Origin: Streptomyces sp. NBC_01276
GTDB taxonomy: Bacteria; Actinomycetota; Actinomycetes; Streptomycetales; Streptomycetaceae
DNA length: 64,000 nt
NCBI RefSeq assembly: GCF_041435355.1
Contig: NZ_CP108442.1
Location: 2,790,001 to 2,854,000 of the forward strand
Reading direction: 5' to 3'
Shown piece by piece: positions 55,637 to 64,000 of this stretch. The position numbers were made by a program, and so were the translations under genes. A model generated the notes under the pieces. The model searched no databases and was not told where the DNA came from. It worked only from the letters and a program-made list of their open reading frames with translations. Each line of letters opens with the position of its first letter. Positions within the stretch are counted from its first letter, which is position 1.

Positions 55637-56944
55637 GTGCGACGAAGAATGTTCGGAGCTGCCGCCACGGCGGCCGTCTTCGGCCTGCTGATACCGCTTT
55701 CCGGCTGCGGAAGTTCCGAGGCCGGGTCGGGGGACAGCGGAACCCTGCGCCTGGTCGCGGCCGAATACGGCGACAATGCGGGCAACAGCTCCAAGGCTTT
55801 CTGGGACCAGGTGACGAAGGATTTCACCGCGGCCAACCCGGACATCAAGGTCGAGGTCCAGCTGCTTCCCTGGGCCGACATCGACCGCGAGGTCTCCCGG
55901 ATGGTCAAGGCCGGCAAGGCGCCCGACATGGCCCTCATGGGCTCGTACTCGGACTTCGCGGCCCAGGGAAAGCTGTATTCCGCGGACGAGCTCCTCTCCA
56001 TCACCGCCGAATCGAACTTCCTCCAGCCCCTCGCCGAGGCGGGCTCGGTCGGCAACACCCTCTACGGCCTGCCCTTCGTGGCGAGCAGCCGTCTGCTCTT
56101 CTACAACCAGAAGCTGCTCGCGGACGCCGGGGTCATCCCCAAGGACGGTTCGGCCACCTGGCAGCCGAAGAACTGGTCCGACCTGAAGGCCGCCGCCAAG
56201 GCGCTCAAGGACAAGGGCGTGAAGTACCCGTACGCCCTTCCGCTGGGCCCCGAGGAGGCCCACGCCGAGACGCTGATCTGGGAGCTGAGCAACGGCGGCG
56301 GCTACGCCGACAGCAGCGGCAACTACGCCCTGGCCTCCGACGCGAACATCTACACCCTCCGCTGGCTCCGGGACCAGCTGGTCGCCCCCGGCCTGACCGG
56401 CCCGACGCCGCCGTCGCAGCTCAACCGCGCGGACGCCTTCGCCGCCTTCCTGCGCGGCGAGGTGGGGATGCTCAACGGCTACCCGTCGCTCTCCCACGAG
56501 GCGCGCGCCAAGGGCATCACCGTCGGCGCCGTCGCCATGCCGGTCTCGGACAGCCTGGGTGCGGGCGAGACCCCGCCGACGGTGGGCGTGGCCGACTGGA
56601 TGATGGCCTTCAAGCAGAACGACCACCGCGCCGAGATCGGCAGGTTCCTCGACTTCGTCTACGCGGACAAGTACCTGTCGGACTTCGCGGGCCGCTACCA
56701 CCTGCTGCCCTCGACGGTCACGGCCTCCCGCACCCCGGCGGGCGGGGGTCTCGACAAGACCGACGAGCAGTTCCTGACCGCCCTGCGCGGCGCCCAGCTC
56801 TACCCCGTCAACGACCCGACCTGGGTGACGGTCAGCGACACCATCAAGCGCGGGATCGGGCGGGCCGTGGAGCCGGGCGGCGACCCGAAGGCCATCCTGG
56901 AGGGCATGGCCGCGAAGGCGGCGGAGGCAGGGAAGAAGCACTGA
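55637..56944 (+). CDS. ABC-type sugar-binding lipoprotein
   Basis: The product is 435 aa with a lipoprotein signal (lipobox LSGC). The mature part is a family-1 extracellular solute-binding protein: DFTAANPDIKVEVQLLPWAD, GKAPDMALMGSYSDFAAQGKL, LYGLPFVASSRLLFYNQKLL and AFKQNDHRAEIGRFLDFVY. It would deliver a sugar or polyol to an ABC permease, but no permease or ATPase genes are in this window, so it relies on a distant transporter. The GTG start lies in AT-rich leader DNA. Confidence 0.9.
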   Translation: MRRRMFGAAATAAVFGLLIPLSGCGSSEAGSGDSGTLRLVAAEYGDNAGNSSKAFWDQVTKDFTAANPDIKVEVQLLPWADIDREVSRMVKAGKAPDMALMGSYSDFAAQGKLYSADELLSITAESNFLQPLAEAGSVGNTLYGLPFVASSRLLFYNQKLLADAGVIPKDGSATWQPKNWSDLKAAAKALKDKGVKYPYALPLGPEEAHAETLIWELSNGGGYADSSGNYALASDANIYTLRWLRDQLVAPGLTGPTPPSQLNRADAFAAFLRGEVGMLNGYPSLSHEARAKGITVGAVAMPVSDSLGAGETPPTVGVADWMMAFKQNDHRAEIGRFLDFVYADKYLSDFAGRYHLLPSTVTASRTPAGGGLDKTDEQFLTALRGAQLYPVNDPTWVTVSDTIKRGIGRAVEPGGDPKAILEGMAAKAAEAGKKH

Positions 56945-57104
56945 AGCGCCTCCCGATCCGGGACCTTCGACCCTCCGCCCGTACCCATCCCGTACGGCAC
57001 CATGACCGTGACGGCCTTGATCCAAGGCCCCGGCCCGGTCGCCCGCCGAGCACCCACAAGGTGCCGGGGCGCCAGGCCTCCCCTCCCCCGCCTCCTCCGC
57101 GGGG

Positions 57105-57731
57105 CTAGTGCGCCCCGTTCTCCGCGGCGAACGCCGTCCGGTACTGCTCGCAGCTGGAGTCCCAGGGCAGGCTGCCCGTCAGCGTCCCGTACCCGGTCCG
57201 GGTGACCGACCACTCCACCGTGTACCGACCGGTGTCGCACGCGATCCGCTCGTTCCCCGCCACCTTCTGACGCCCCGTCGCCGGCTGCCCGGACAGTTCC
57301 TTGCGCACCTCACCGACCGCGGCCCCCTTCGCGTCGCGCAGCACCGCGTGGACGACGATCGGCTGGTTGCCGTCCTTGGTGGTCAGGGCCTTCTTCACGA
57401 CCGCCGAGTCGGAGACCGCCCAGGCGAACTCGTACGAGGGCTGCCAGGCCAGCGTCTTGGGATCGCCCACCTGGCGCTTCCACTCGGGCGCTTCCTGCGG
57501 ACCGGGCCGGGACACCGTCTTGTACTGCACTCCCGGGTGGAAGCGGAGCTGTCCCTCCACCTTGTGCATGTCGTCCTTGGTCCACATGGACTTCATCGCC
57601 TTCTCGTCGCCCGCCGGGTCCTGGAGGTAGGCCGTGCCCTGCGCGGCGGTGGCGGCGGCCTGTCCGAGGGCGGGCGCGAGGGCCGCGACGGCGGCGGCGA
57701 GGCTGAGGGCGACGGTGCGGGTGCGGTTCAT
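57105..57731 (-). CDS. Secreted protein of unknown function, 208 aa
   Basis: A signal peptide (TVALSLAAAVAALAPALGQAAA) is followed by a soluble domain with WTKDDMHKVEGQLRFHPGVQ, FAWAVSDSAVVKKALTT and a C-terminal part with two Cys (IACDTGRY and SSCEQYRTAF). I do not recognise the family. The Cys pair and beta-rich look resemble small secreted inhibitors, which is only a suggestion. It is divergent from the serine hydrolase gene. Confidence 0.75.
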   Translation of the reverse strand: MNRTRTVALSLAAAVAALAPALGQAAATAAQGTAYLQDPAGDEKAMKSMWTKDDMHKVEGQLRFHPGVQYKTVSRPGPQEAPEWKRQVGDPKTLAWQPSYEFAWAVSDSAVVKKALTTKDGNQPIVVHAVLRDAKGAAVGEVRKELSGQPATGRQKVAGNERIACDTGRYTVEWSVTRTGYGTLTGSLPWDSSCEQYRTAFAAENGAH

Positions 57732-57916
57732 GCACGGCCCAACGGGAGCCCGCGGCGGGCCGGAACGACGCCGCGGGCGCGTTCACCCGTACGGGAGCGG
57801 GCCGGGCGCGCGCAGGTGACGAACTCCCGGATCCGACAGGAATACGATCCCACCGCCTCTGGTTGGCTGCCGACGGACACTGCGGAAAGATCCGCGTGCG
57901 ACGAACGGGGGATGCC

Positions 57917-59050
57917 ATGGGCGTGACGGTGAACGGAACGGTGGCGGCGGGCTGGGAGCCTGTGCGGGAGGAGTTCGAGGCCTTCGTGACCGGCGAGCAC
58001 GCCTCGCCCGAGGCCCAGCTGTCGGTGCGTCACCACGGGCGGGTCGTCGTCGACCTGTGGGGCGGCGAGGACACCGAGGGGGACACCCTGACCGGGGTCT
58101 ACTCGATCACCAAGGGTGCCGCGCACCTGGTGGTGGCCCTGCTGGCGCAGGAGGGCGTACTGGACCTGGAGCGCCCGGTGTCCTCGTACTGGCCGGAGTT
58201 CACGGGGCACGGCAAGGAGCGCCTGACGGTGCGGCAGCTGGTCGCGCACGGCGCCGGGCTGATCAACACCCCCGAGGGCTTCTCGTACGAGGAGATCGCG
58301 GACGACGCGCTGATCGCGGCGCGGCTGGCCGGCGCCGAGCCCTACTGGGAGCCCGGTACGGCGTACGGCTACCACGCCTTCGTGATCGGCGCCCTGACGG
58401 GCGAGGTGGTCCGGCGGGCGACCGGCCGCTCCCTCCGGGAGGTCTACGAGGAGCGGCTGCGGGTCCCCTACGGGCTGGACCTGTACATGGGTCTGCCGGC
58501 CTCCCAGGAGGGCCGCTGGAAGCCGGTCCTGGAGATGGCGCCGACCCCCGCCCAGCTGGAGGTGCTGGCCTCGGGCGAGCCGCTGCCGGAGCTGTTGAAG
58601 ATCGCCTTCAACTGGCACCGGGAGCCCGCGATGGACCTGGTCGCGTACGCCAACCACCCGCAGGTGAAGGGCCGGGGCCCGGCCTCCGCGGGCGGCGTCG
58701 GCACGGCGCGCGCGGTGGCGGACCTGTACGCGGCGGCCATCGGCGGGCTGAACGGCCTCCCGGCGCTGCTGAAGCCGGACACCCTGGCGGATGTAGCGCG
58801 ACCGCACACCCCGGGCGCGGACTCGGTCGTTCCGGAGGCCGACCACTTCGGTCTGGGCTTCGAACGGCAGCACGCGGTGGGCCCGGAGGCCTTCGGGCAC
58901 TGCGGCGCGTCGGGCGGGCTCGGCTTCGGCGACCCGGTCACGGGCGTCGCGTACGGGTACACGCGCCGCCGTTTCGGCTTCCCGGGCGGTGTGGGCCCGG
59001 AGAACGGTCCGCTGACGGCGGCGGTGTTGGGGGTGGCGCGGGGGCTGTAG
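57917..59050 (+). CDS. Serine hydrolase, beta-lactamase/esterase EstB type
   Basis: The product is 377 aa, cytoplasmic. It is a class C beta-lactamase-like hydrolase: nucleophile Ser and Lys in VYSITKG, the Tyr motif in YGYHAFVIG, and a C-terminal HCGASGGLG region replacing KTG. Such enzymes hydrolyse esters or peptides rather than beta-lactams. The ATG at 57917 follows GGGGG by about 6 nt. It is convergent with the SnoaL-like gene. Confidence 0.9.
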   Translation: MGVTVNGTVAAGWEPVREEFEAFVTGEHASPEAQLSVRHHGRVVVDLWGGEDTEGDTLTGVYSITKGAAHLVVALLAQEGVLDLERPVSSYWPEFTGHGKERLTVRQLVAHGAGLINTPEGFSYEEIADDALIAARLAGAEPYWEPGTAYGYHAFVIGALTGEVVRRATGRSLREVYEERLRVPYGLDLYMGLPASQEGRWKPVLEMAPTPAQLEVLASGEPLPELLKIAFNWHREPAMDLVAYANHPQVKGRGPASAGGVGTARAVADLYAAAIGGLNGLPALLKPDTLADVARPHTPGADSVVPEADHFGLGFERQHAVGPEAFGHCGASGGLGFGDPVTGVAYGYTRRRFGFPGGVGPENGPLTAAVLGVARGL

Positions 59051-59066
59051 CCCCGGGACCCGTGGA

Positions 59067-59387
59067 TCAGGCCTGGCCGGTCTCGAAGCGGACGACGTGG
59101 CCGTCGGCGATCTCGAACCGCCAGGCGGTGCGCATCTCGCCCCAGGTGTCGTTGCGGTAGTCGACCACCAGGGAGCGGCCCCCGTCGGCTTCGGAATCGA
59201 CCGACATGTGGCCGTGGCAGGACCAGATCTCCCGCTCCGACCAGTCGTCGACGTCGCGGTCCGAACCGTCGTCGGACATGGTCGCGCCGGGGGTCAGGAC
59301 CGCGTGGAAGGCCGTGCGGTCCCCGGCGTTCACGGCGGTGACGAAGGCGCGGACGGCGGGGTCGGTCAGCTGGGTGGGGTCGATCAC
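59067..59387 (-). CDS. SnoaL/NTF2-like protein, 106 aa
   Basis: A cone-shaped alpha+beta NTF2 fold is suggested by DPAVRAFVTAVNAGDRTAFHAVLTPGATMSDDG at the start. Later strands include MSVDSEADGGRSLVVDYRND and TAWRFEIADGHVVRFE. Members are polyketide cyclases or small-molecule binding proteins; the role here is unknown. AGGAG is 6-7 nt before the GTG at 59387. It is followed by the deacetylase gene on the same strand. Confidence 0.82.
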   Translation of the reverse strand: MIDPTQLTDPAVRAFVTAVNAGDRTAFHAVLTPGATMSDDGSDRDVDDWSEREIWSCHGHMSVDSEADGGRSLVVDYRNDTWGEMRTAWRFEIADGHVVRFETGQA

Positions 59388-59542
59388 GGGGGCTCCTGGG
59401 CGGCTGCGTGCGTACCGTGCTGCGTGCGCGACCAGGGAACACCGTGGCGGCCGCGGGCGCGGCGACCCTCACCCGTTCGCCGCCGGACGGCGTGTCAGGC
59501 GGCGGTGCGGCGGGGTTTCAGGGGGGGCGGTGCGGGCGCGGC

Positions 59543-60388
59543 TCAGGGGGCGGTGCGGACCGGGAAGCCGGTCGGCCGGCCCTGCTCCTTCAGCCAGGTC
59601 AGCACCTGGTCGAGGGCCTCGACGGTCTGCCGGCGGTCGCCGCCCCCGTCGTGGAAGAGCACGGTGGGGCCGTTGCCGATCTCGCGCTTGACGGCGGCGA
59701 CGATGGCGGCGGTCCCGGGCTTGCCGAAGTCCTTGGTGTCGACGTTCCAGCCGAGCGGGCGCATGCCCTGGGCGGCGGCGATCCGCCGGCTGTCGGGGGT
59801 GAAGGCCCCGCCGGGGGCCCGGTAGTACTCGACCCTCGCGCCGCCGCCCGCCGCCTCCTCGATCAGCTTCTTCGCGTCGACGATCTGCGCCTCCTGGTAC
59901 GCGACGGGCTTCTTGTCCATGGCCGTGTCGTGGCTCATGGTGTGGTCGCAGAGCCTGTGGCCGGCCGCGACGACCTGCTTGACCAGCTCCGGGTGGGCCT
60001 TGGCCTGCGGGCCGATCATGCAGAAGACGGCCTTCACGTCGTGGCGGGCCAGGACGTCGAGGACCTGTGGGGTCCAGCGGGGGTCGGGGCCGTCGTCGAT
60101 GGTGATGTTGACGGTGTTCCCGCCGCCCTCGGAGGCGTGGGCGATGGTGTCGGGCAGTCCCGCCGGTGCGGCGGGGGCGCCGCCCGCGCCGGTGGCGGCC
60201 CCGCCGGTGCCCCCCTCGTCCGGCCCGCCGTCCGCTTCGCCCTGGCGCGAGGCGCTGCCCTGCCGGTGGGCGGTGTGGCCGTCCGCGGCGACCAGGGCCG
60301 TCACGCCCCAGACGGTCGCCGCGACGGCCACGGCGGAGGCGCCGACCGCCATCCGGGTCCGCAGGGCCTGCTTCTGCGTGCGCGTCAT
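59543..60388 (-). CDS. Polysaccharide deacetylase (CE4)
   Basis: The product is 281 aa. A signal/membrane segment at about 12-38 and a Gly/Ala linker lead into a NodB-like domain with NITIDDGPD (catalytic Asp and metal Asp), HTMSHDTAMD (metal-binding His pair), YYRAPGGAF and LFHDGGG. It removes N-acetyl groups from peptidoglycan or chitin-type polymers outside the cell. GGAG lies 8 nt before the ATG at 60388. A DevR-like dyad lies about 100 bp upstream. Confidence 0.92.
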   Translation of the reverse strand: MTRTQKQALRTRMAVGASAVAVAATVWGVTALVAADGHTAHRQGSASRQGEADGGPDEGGTGGAATGAGGAPAAPAGLPDTIAHASEGGGNTVNITIDDGPDPRWTPQVLDVLARHDVKAVFCMIGPQAKAHPELVKQVVAAGHRLCDHTMSHDTAMDKKPVAYQEAQIVDAKKLIEEAAGGGARVEYYRAPGGAFTPDSRRIAAAQGMRPLGWNVDTKDFGKPGTAAIVAAVKREIGNGPTVLFHDGGGDRRQTVEALDQVLTWLKEQGRPTGFPVRTAP

Positions 60389-60486
60389 GAGTCCACTCCC
60401 CATCCGGACTTGTGAGGGTCCTGTGGGTCATGACGTCTTGGAAGCGGGCCGGGTTCCACCCGATTGCCCTATAAATTCCAGGTAAT

Positions 60487-60502
60487 AAGGACTTTGGTCC
60501 TT
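60487..60502. promoter_or_regulatory. AAGGAC-TTTG-GTCCTT dyad
   Basis: A perfect 6-bp inverted repeat in an AT-rich patch upstream of the deacetylase gene. Its GGACTTTGGTCC core resembles DevR/DosR-type boxes, and it could instead be a small terminator for the CocE gene, whose stop it touches. Confidence 0.45.
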
Positions 60503-62214
60503 TATAGCCCCGGACGCCCCTCCTGCCCCACGGCACCGGGGGCGGGCGTCGCGAGCACCAGCGCGGAGTCCGTGTGGAGCGTGATGCGCACCGGCGTGAA
60601 GGTCGTGGCGTCCGCCGACGACTCCCCGGTGCCGGGGTTGCGGGCGTAGCGCGGATGGGCGCCCCCGCTGATCTGCCAGCGCATGCGGTGACCGACGGCG
60701 AAGCGGTGGGCGGTGGAACTCATCGGCACGGTGACGGACGAGGGCACGCCTTCGTCCGTCCGAAGCCGGCCCAGCCCGTCGCAGATGTTGACGGAGCGGC
60801 CCTGCTCGTCCACGTCGCACAGGCGGGTGAAGACGTCGGCGTGGCCGGTGTCCGTGGAGATGGTCAACCGGGCGATGACCGGGCCGAGGACGTCCACGGG
60901 CGCCGTCAGCGGGGGTCCGGTGAACGTCAGCACGTCGTCCCGGCTCTCCAGGGCGCCGTTGTCACGAGGACCGGCCGTACGGGAGAGCAGCGGGCCGCCG
61001 AGCGAGGGGGTGGGGTCGTCCGGGTCGTAGCGGACCGACGCCAGTGGCGCGGACTGCGCGGGAGCCCGCTCGGTGAGCCGCCCCTGCTCGGCCGGGAACC
61101 ACGAGGTGGTGGCCGCGGCCGGCGGCCAGTCGTCGAGGTCCCGCCAGTCGTCTTCGCCGCCGACGTGCACGCGGACCCTGGTGGGACGGAGACCGGAGGC
61201 ATCGCCGCACAGGTGCGCGCGCAGCCAGGCGAGGCTCTCGGCGAAGACCTCGGGCCACCCCTGCTGCAGCGCGGACGTGTGGGTCCAGGGGCCGACGAGC
61301 AGGGAGGTCTCGCAGCCGGCCTCGCGCAGCCGGTGGTACTGCCCCAGGGTCTGGTCGCCCATGACGTCGTGCCATCCGGTGATCAAAGCGGTCGGCACGC
61401 CCAGCCGCTCCGCCACCGTCGCCATCGACGCGCCGTGCCAGTACGCGTCCTCGGCGTCCGGGTGCGACATCACCTCGTCCAGCCAGGGCACGTCACCCCC
61501 GAGGGCGGGCGCGTACGCCCCGCGCAGCGGCCGCGCGGTGGTGACTTCGCCCAGGCGGCGCTGCAGACGCATCGTCGCCCTGACGAACCGGCCCATGCCC
61601 TGGTGCTGGTACGTCATGCCGGCGCCGACGGCGAGGGTGTTCTCCAGGCGGAGCGCACCGTCCGCGTAGAACAGGGAGTACGGATCGTGCAGCCCCACCT
61701 GCACCACCATCGCCTTCAGCTCCGGCGGCGGGTCCGCGGCGAGGGCCCACTGCACGTATCCCAGGTAGCTGGGCCCGACGGTCCCCAGTGTTCCGTCGAA
61801 CCAGCTCTGCTCGCGCAGCCAGGACACCGTGGCCCGGCCGTCGGCGGCCTCGTTGCGCCACAGGTCGAACTCGCCGCCGGAGCCGCCGGTGCCGCGGCAG
61901 CTCTGCAGCACCACGTGAAAGCCCTGTTCGGCGAAGAGCACGCCGTACATCGGAGACCACGGCAGGCCCCTGCCGTACGGCGAGCGCACCAGGAGGGTGG
62001 GGAAGTCGCCGTCGGCGCGCGGGAAGTAGTGGTCCGTGACCAGCGGGCTGCCGTCGGCGGCCGGCACCCGCAGCCCCGGCTCCCACCCGACGTCGTACCG
62101 CTTGGCCGGGAGGCCGCGCCAGGTCGCCCTCATCATCCGCGAGGCCAGCGGCGGCTTACCGGAAGGCATCGCCCAGGTCGTCCTCGGCGCAGGACCGTGC
62201 GTGCGTGTTGCCAT
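60502..62214 (-). CDS. CocE/NonD-family hydrolase
   Basis: The product is 570 aa. The alpha/beta-hydrolase domain has the nucleophile motif GPSYLGYVQW and upstream SPYGRGLP; the late His is in GPWTHTS. A C-terminal jelly-roll domain (LSRTAGPRDNGALESRDDVL, MRWQISGGAHPRYARN) is typical of the Xaa-Pro dipeptidyl-peptidase and cocaine esterase family. It hydrolyses acyl or amide bonds; the substrate is unknown. Start at ATG 62214 with GGAGGGG upstream. It is divergent from a TetR gene that probably represses it. Confidence 0.9.
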   Translation of the reverse strand: MATRTHGPAPRTTWAMPSGKPPLASRMMRATWRGLPAKRYDVGWEPGLRVPAADGSPLVTDHYFPRADGDFPTLLVRSPYGRGLPWSPMYGVLFAEQGFHVVLQSCRGTGGSGGEFDLWRNEAADGRATVSWLREQSWFDGTLGTVGPSYLGYVQWALAADPPPELKAMVVQVGLHDPYSLFYADGALRLENTLAVGAGMTYQHQGMGRFVRATMRLQRRLGEVTTARPLRGAYAPALGGDVPWLDEVMSHPDAEDAYWHGASMATVAERLGVPTALITGWHDVMGDQTLGQYHRLREAGCETSLLVGPWTHTSALQQGWPEVFAESLAWLRAHLCGDASGLRPTRVRVHVGGEDDWRDLDDWPPAAATTSWFPAEQGRLTERAPAQSAPLASVRYDPDDPTPSLGGPLLSRTAGPRDNGALESRDDVLTFTGPPLTAPVDVLGPVIARLTISTDTGHADVFTRLCDVDEQGRSVNICDGLGRLRTDEGVPSSVTVPMSSTAHRFAVGHRMRWQISGGAHPRYARNPGTGESSADATTFTPVRITLHTDSALVLATPAPGAVGQEGRPGL

Positions 62215-62233
62215 CGTTCCCCTCCTCCATGTC

Positions 62234-62246
62234 CGTACAGTGTACG
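62234..62246. promoter_or_regulatory. Candidate TetR operator
   Basis: CGTACA-G-TGTACG is a perfect dyad centred between the divergent CocE and TetR genes. It has the form typical of TetR operators. Confidence 0.75.
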
Positions 62247-62310
62247 AGAATACAGGATGCTTGGATGAGGCCCGCAAGGGCCGCCCTGATCAAGGAAGGG
62301 AGCATGGACC

Positions 62311-63027
62311 ATGCCCCGTAGAGGAGGGGCCGATGCCGCAGGCATCGACCCCGAGCAGCTCTGGCTGGGTTCCGACCAGCCCCGCAGGGGGCGCAAGCCC
62401 GCCTACAGCAGAGAGACGATCACCGCGGCGGCCGTCGCCCTGGCGGACGCGGAGGGGCTCGAAGCGGTCACCATCCGGAAGGTCGCCGCGCAGGTCGGAG
62501 CCGGCGCCATGTCGCTCTACAGCTACGCCCCCGACAAGGAGACGCTGCTGGAGCTGATGGTCGACCACGTCAGCGGCGAACTGCCGGCCGCGCACGCGCC
62601 CACCGGCGACTGGCGCGCCGAGCTGAAGGCCATCGCGCACCTCCAGCGCGCCCACATGCTGCGACACCCCTGGCTGCCCGCCGCTCTGGCCACCCACCGC
62701 ACCCCCGGCCCCAACACCCTGGCCTTCCTGGAACGCGCGCTCGCCGCCCTGCGGCCCACGGGGCTGGACGGCGCGGCGAAGCTGGAGGTCTTCGCCCAGC
62801 TGACCGCGTTCGTGGCCGGGCACGTCGGCCACGAGATCGCGCGGGCCGCGGCCTCGCAGTCCCCCGACCGGGCCGCGGCGGAAGTCCGCTACCTCACCGC
62901 CGTCGCGACGGACGGCCGCCACCCGGAACTCGCCGAGGCCCTCGCCGCCCCCGGACGCCCCCTCACGCCCGAAGCCACCTTCGACCGGTTCCTCAACCGC
63001 CTCGTGGACGGGCTCGACACCGGCTGA
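62311..63027 (+). CDS. TetR/AcrR-family repressor
   Basis: The product is 238 aa. The N-terminal helix-turn-helix (about 28-75) reads RETITAAAVALADAEGLEAV followed by VAAQVGAGAMSLYSYAPDKE. The C-terminal ligand domain is the TetR_C type seen in regulators of hydrolases or efflux. It is divergent from the CocE gene with a perfect dyad between, so it likely represses both. The ligand is unknown. A 16-bp hairpin follows. Confidence 0.92.
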   Translation: MPRRGGADAAGIDPEQLWLGSDQPRRGRKPAYSRETITAAAVALADAEGLEAVTIRKVAAQVGAGAMSLYSYAPDKETLLELMVDHVSGELPAAHAPTGDWRAELKAIAHLQRAHMLRHPWLPAALATHRTPGPNTLAFLERALAALRPTGLDGAAKLEVFAQLTAFVAGHVGHEIARAAASQSPDRAAAEVRYLTAVATDGRHPELAEALAAPGRPLTPEATFDRFLNRLVDGLDTG

Positions 63028-63058
63028 TCCCGCGGGGCCGCGGGGCCGCATACGGAAA

Positions 63059-63096
63059 CGGGTCCGGCCCGGGGATCCCTCCCCGGGCCGGACCCG
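63059..63096. terminator. 16-bp bidirectional hairpin
   Basis: CGGGTCCGGCCCGGGG (63059-63074) pairs perfectly with CCCCGGGCCGGACCCG (63081-63096) around ATCCCT, between the tetR and MFS genes. Confidence 0.88.
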
Positions 63097-63148
63097 TGTG
63101 GTGTGTGCCGCGTGCCGCGTGCGCACCGCGCGTTCCCGCGCGGGGGAC

Positions 63149-64000
63149 TCAGTGCGCGAAGGAGTCCTGCGGAGCGGGCGCGGCCTTGGCGCCCTCGCCG
63201 CCGCCCTGGGCCGGACCGGCGCCCCGCAGCGGGACCTCCTTGACGAACCAGGCGAGCACGAAGCCCAGTACGGCGATGCCCGCGCCCAGCAGGAACGCCG
63301 AGTGCGTACCGGCGGCCACCGCGTGCTGGTAGGCGTCGCGCACGGCCTCTGGCAGCTTGGCCAGGCTCGCCGCGTCCAGCTGGGCGGAGCCCGCGGCCTT
63401 GGCGGCCTGCGGGCCGAGCCGCTCGGACATGGTGTCCGTGACCTGGGTGGTGAAGAGCGAGCCCATGAGGGCCACGCCGAAGGAGCCGCCCAGGGTGCGG
63501 AAGAGCGTGGCCGAGGAGGAGGCGACGCCCATGTCCTTCATGTCCACGCTGTTCTGCGCGACCAGCATGGTGATCTGCATCAGGAAGCCGAGACCGGCGC
63601 CGAGGACGGCCATGTAGAGGCCGGAGACGAGGCGGGTGGTGCCGGTGTCCATGGAGGCGAGCAGGAAGAGCCCGACGACCATCAGCGCGCCGCCGATGAT
63701 CGGGAACATCTTGTACCGGCCACTGCTGGTGGTGATCCGGCCCGCGACGAGCGAGACGACCATCATCGAGAGCAGCATCGGCAGGAGGAGCAGGCCCGAG
63801 TTGGTGGCGGAGGCACCCTGCACCGCCTGCTGGAAGAGCGGCAGGTAGAGCACGCCGCCGAACATCGCGAAGCCGACGAGGAAGCCGATCACGGACATGA
63901 GCGTGAAGTTGCGGCTGCGGAAGATGTGCAGCGGCATGACCGGCTCGGCGGCCTTGGTCTCGACGTAGAGGAAGGCGGCGAGCGAGAGCAGGCCGACGAC
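63149..64000 (-). CDS. MFS transporter (DHA2-like), N-terminal part beyond the window
   Basis: The frame is open to base 64000, so only the last 283 residues are seen. At least six membrane helices are visible (FTLMSVIGFLVGFAMFGGVL, LLPMLLSMMVVSLVAGRIT, MFPIIGGALMVVGLFLLASM and others). The layout of long periplasmic loops and a final helix pair near ALLGAGIAVLGFVLAWF fits the 14-helix DHA2 drug-efflux group. The conserved GITTSSGRYKMFPI loop is between helices. Substrate unknown; the TetR gene is on the other strand. Confidence 0.85.
   Translation of the reverse strand, partial: VVGLLSLAAFLYVETKAAEPVMPLHIFRSRNFTLMSVIGFLVGFAMFGGVLYLPLFQQAVQGASATNSGLLLLPMLLSMMVVSLVAGRITTSSGRYKMFPIIGGALMVVGLFLLASMDTGTTRLVSGLYMAVLGAGLGFLMQITMLVAQNSVDMKDMGVASSSATLFRTLGGSFGVALMGSLFTTQVTDTMSERLGPQAAKAAGSAQLDAASLAKLPEAVRDAYQHAVAAGTHSAFLLGAGIAVLGFVLAWFVKEVPLRGAGPAQGGGEGAKAAPAPQDSFAH

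Overview
The window is high-GC DNA of a Streptomyces or close relative. The signs are strong third-position GC, a WhiB-family regulator, an AfsR/SARP-type regulator, a SpoIIE-type phosphatase with an anti-sigma kinase domain, XRE-DUF5753 and DUF6879 genes, many secreted hydrolases, and many genes that start 6-7 nt after a TANNNT box, as leaderless actinobacterial transcripts do. From memory, the order of genes from ychF to ahpD resembles the conserved core of Streptomyces chromosomes; I could not check this by alignment.

Layout. 1-10.5 kb is a secretion and small-metabolism block: a truncated subtilase, a threonine-synthase-like PLP enzyme, a PEP-mutase-family protein, an EamA exporter, a trypsin-like protease overlapping the first of two paralogous secreted esterases, a divergent MarR regulator and SMP-30-like protein, and a DUF4232 lipoprotein. 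10.6-13.3 kb is one large AfsR-like regulator. 13.5-16.1 kb holds a DUF308 membrane protein, a Uma2 nuclease-like protein, a decayed RelE/ParE toxin fragment and an unknown protein. 16.1-28.6 kb is core: ychF, a DUF6542 protein, polyphosphate glucokinase, ispH, an APC permease, xseAB, a RutE-like nitroreductase, a DUF4245 protein, glpX, a WhiB-like protein, a DUF1707 protein and class I fumarase.

28.7-32.1 kb is a small accessory island between the two fumarase genes. It carries a short ORF, a DUF6879 protein and an XRE-DUF5753 regulator in tight order, then two translationally coupled mini-genes, a protein with a Cys-rich tail, and a 162-aa protein whose 3' end runs convergently into a resident gene. 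The XRE gene has lower GC and more CTA leucine codons than its neighbours.

32.5-48.5 kb returns to core: a glycerophosphodiesterase, a GDSL hydrolase-ricin fusion, fumC, a DUF402 protein, a SpoIIE phosphatase, a class A PBP, an SPFH protein with a ribbon-helix-helix partner, divergent oxyR and ahpC-ahpD, and an AI-2E-family permease. 48.6-64 kb has a resuscitation/SLT-like cell-wall protein, PhoH, an undecaprenyl diphosphate synthase family member, an aldo/keto reductase, a prepilin peptidase, DUF192 and SMI1/KNR4 proteins, an orphan sugar-binding lipoprotein, a serine hydrolase, a polysaccharide deacetylase, a CocE-type hydrolase with a divergent TetR repressor, and the end of an MFS transporter.

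How genes work together. OxyR probably controls ahpC-ahpD; an ATAG/CTAT array with exact 7-nt spacing lies between them. The MarR and TetR genes each sit divergent to a likely target with a palindrome in between. xseA and xseB encode the two subunits of exonuclease VII. glpX and the two fumarases belong to central carbon metabolism. Convergent gene pairs are usually separated by long perfect GC hairpins that can terminate both ways.
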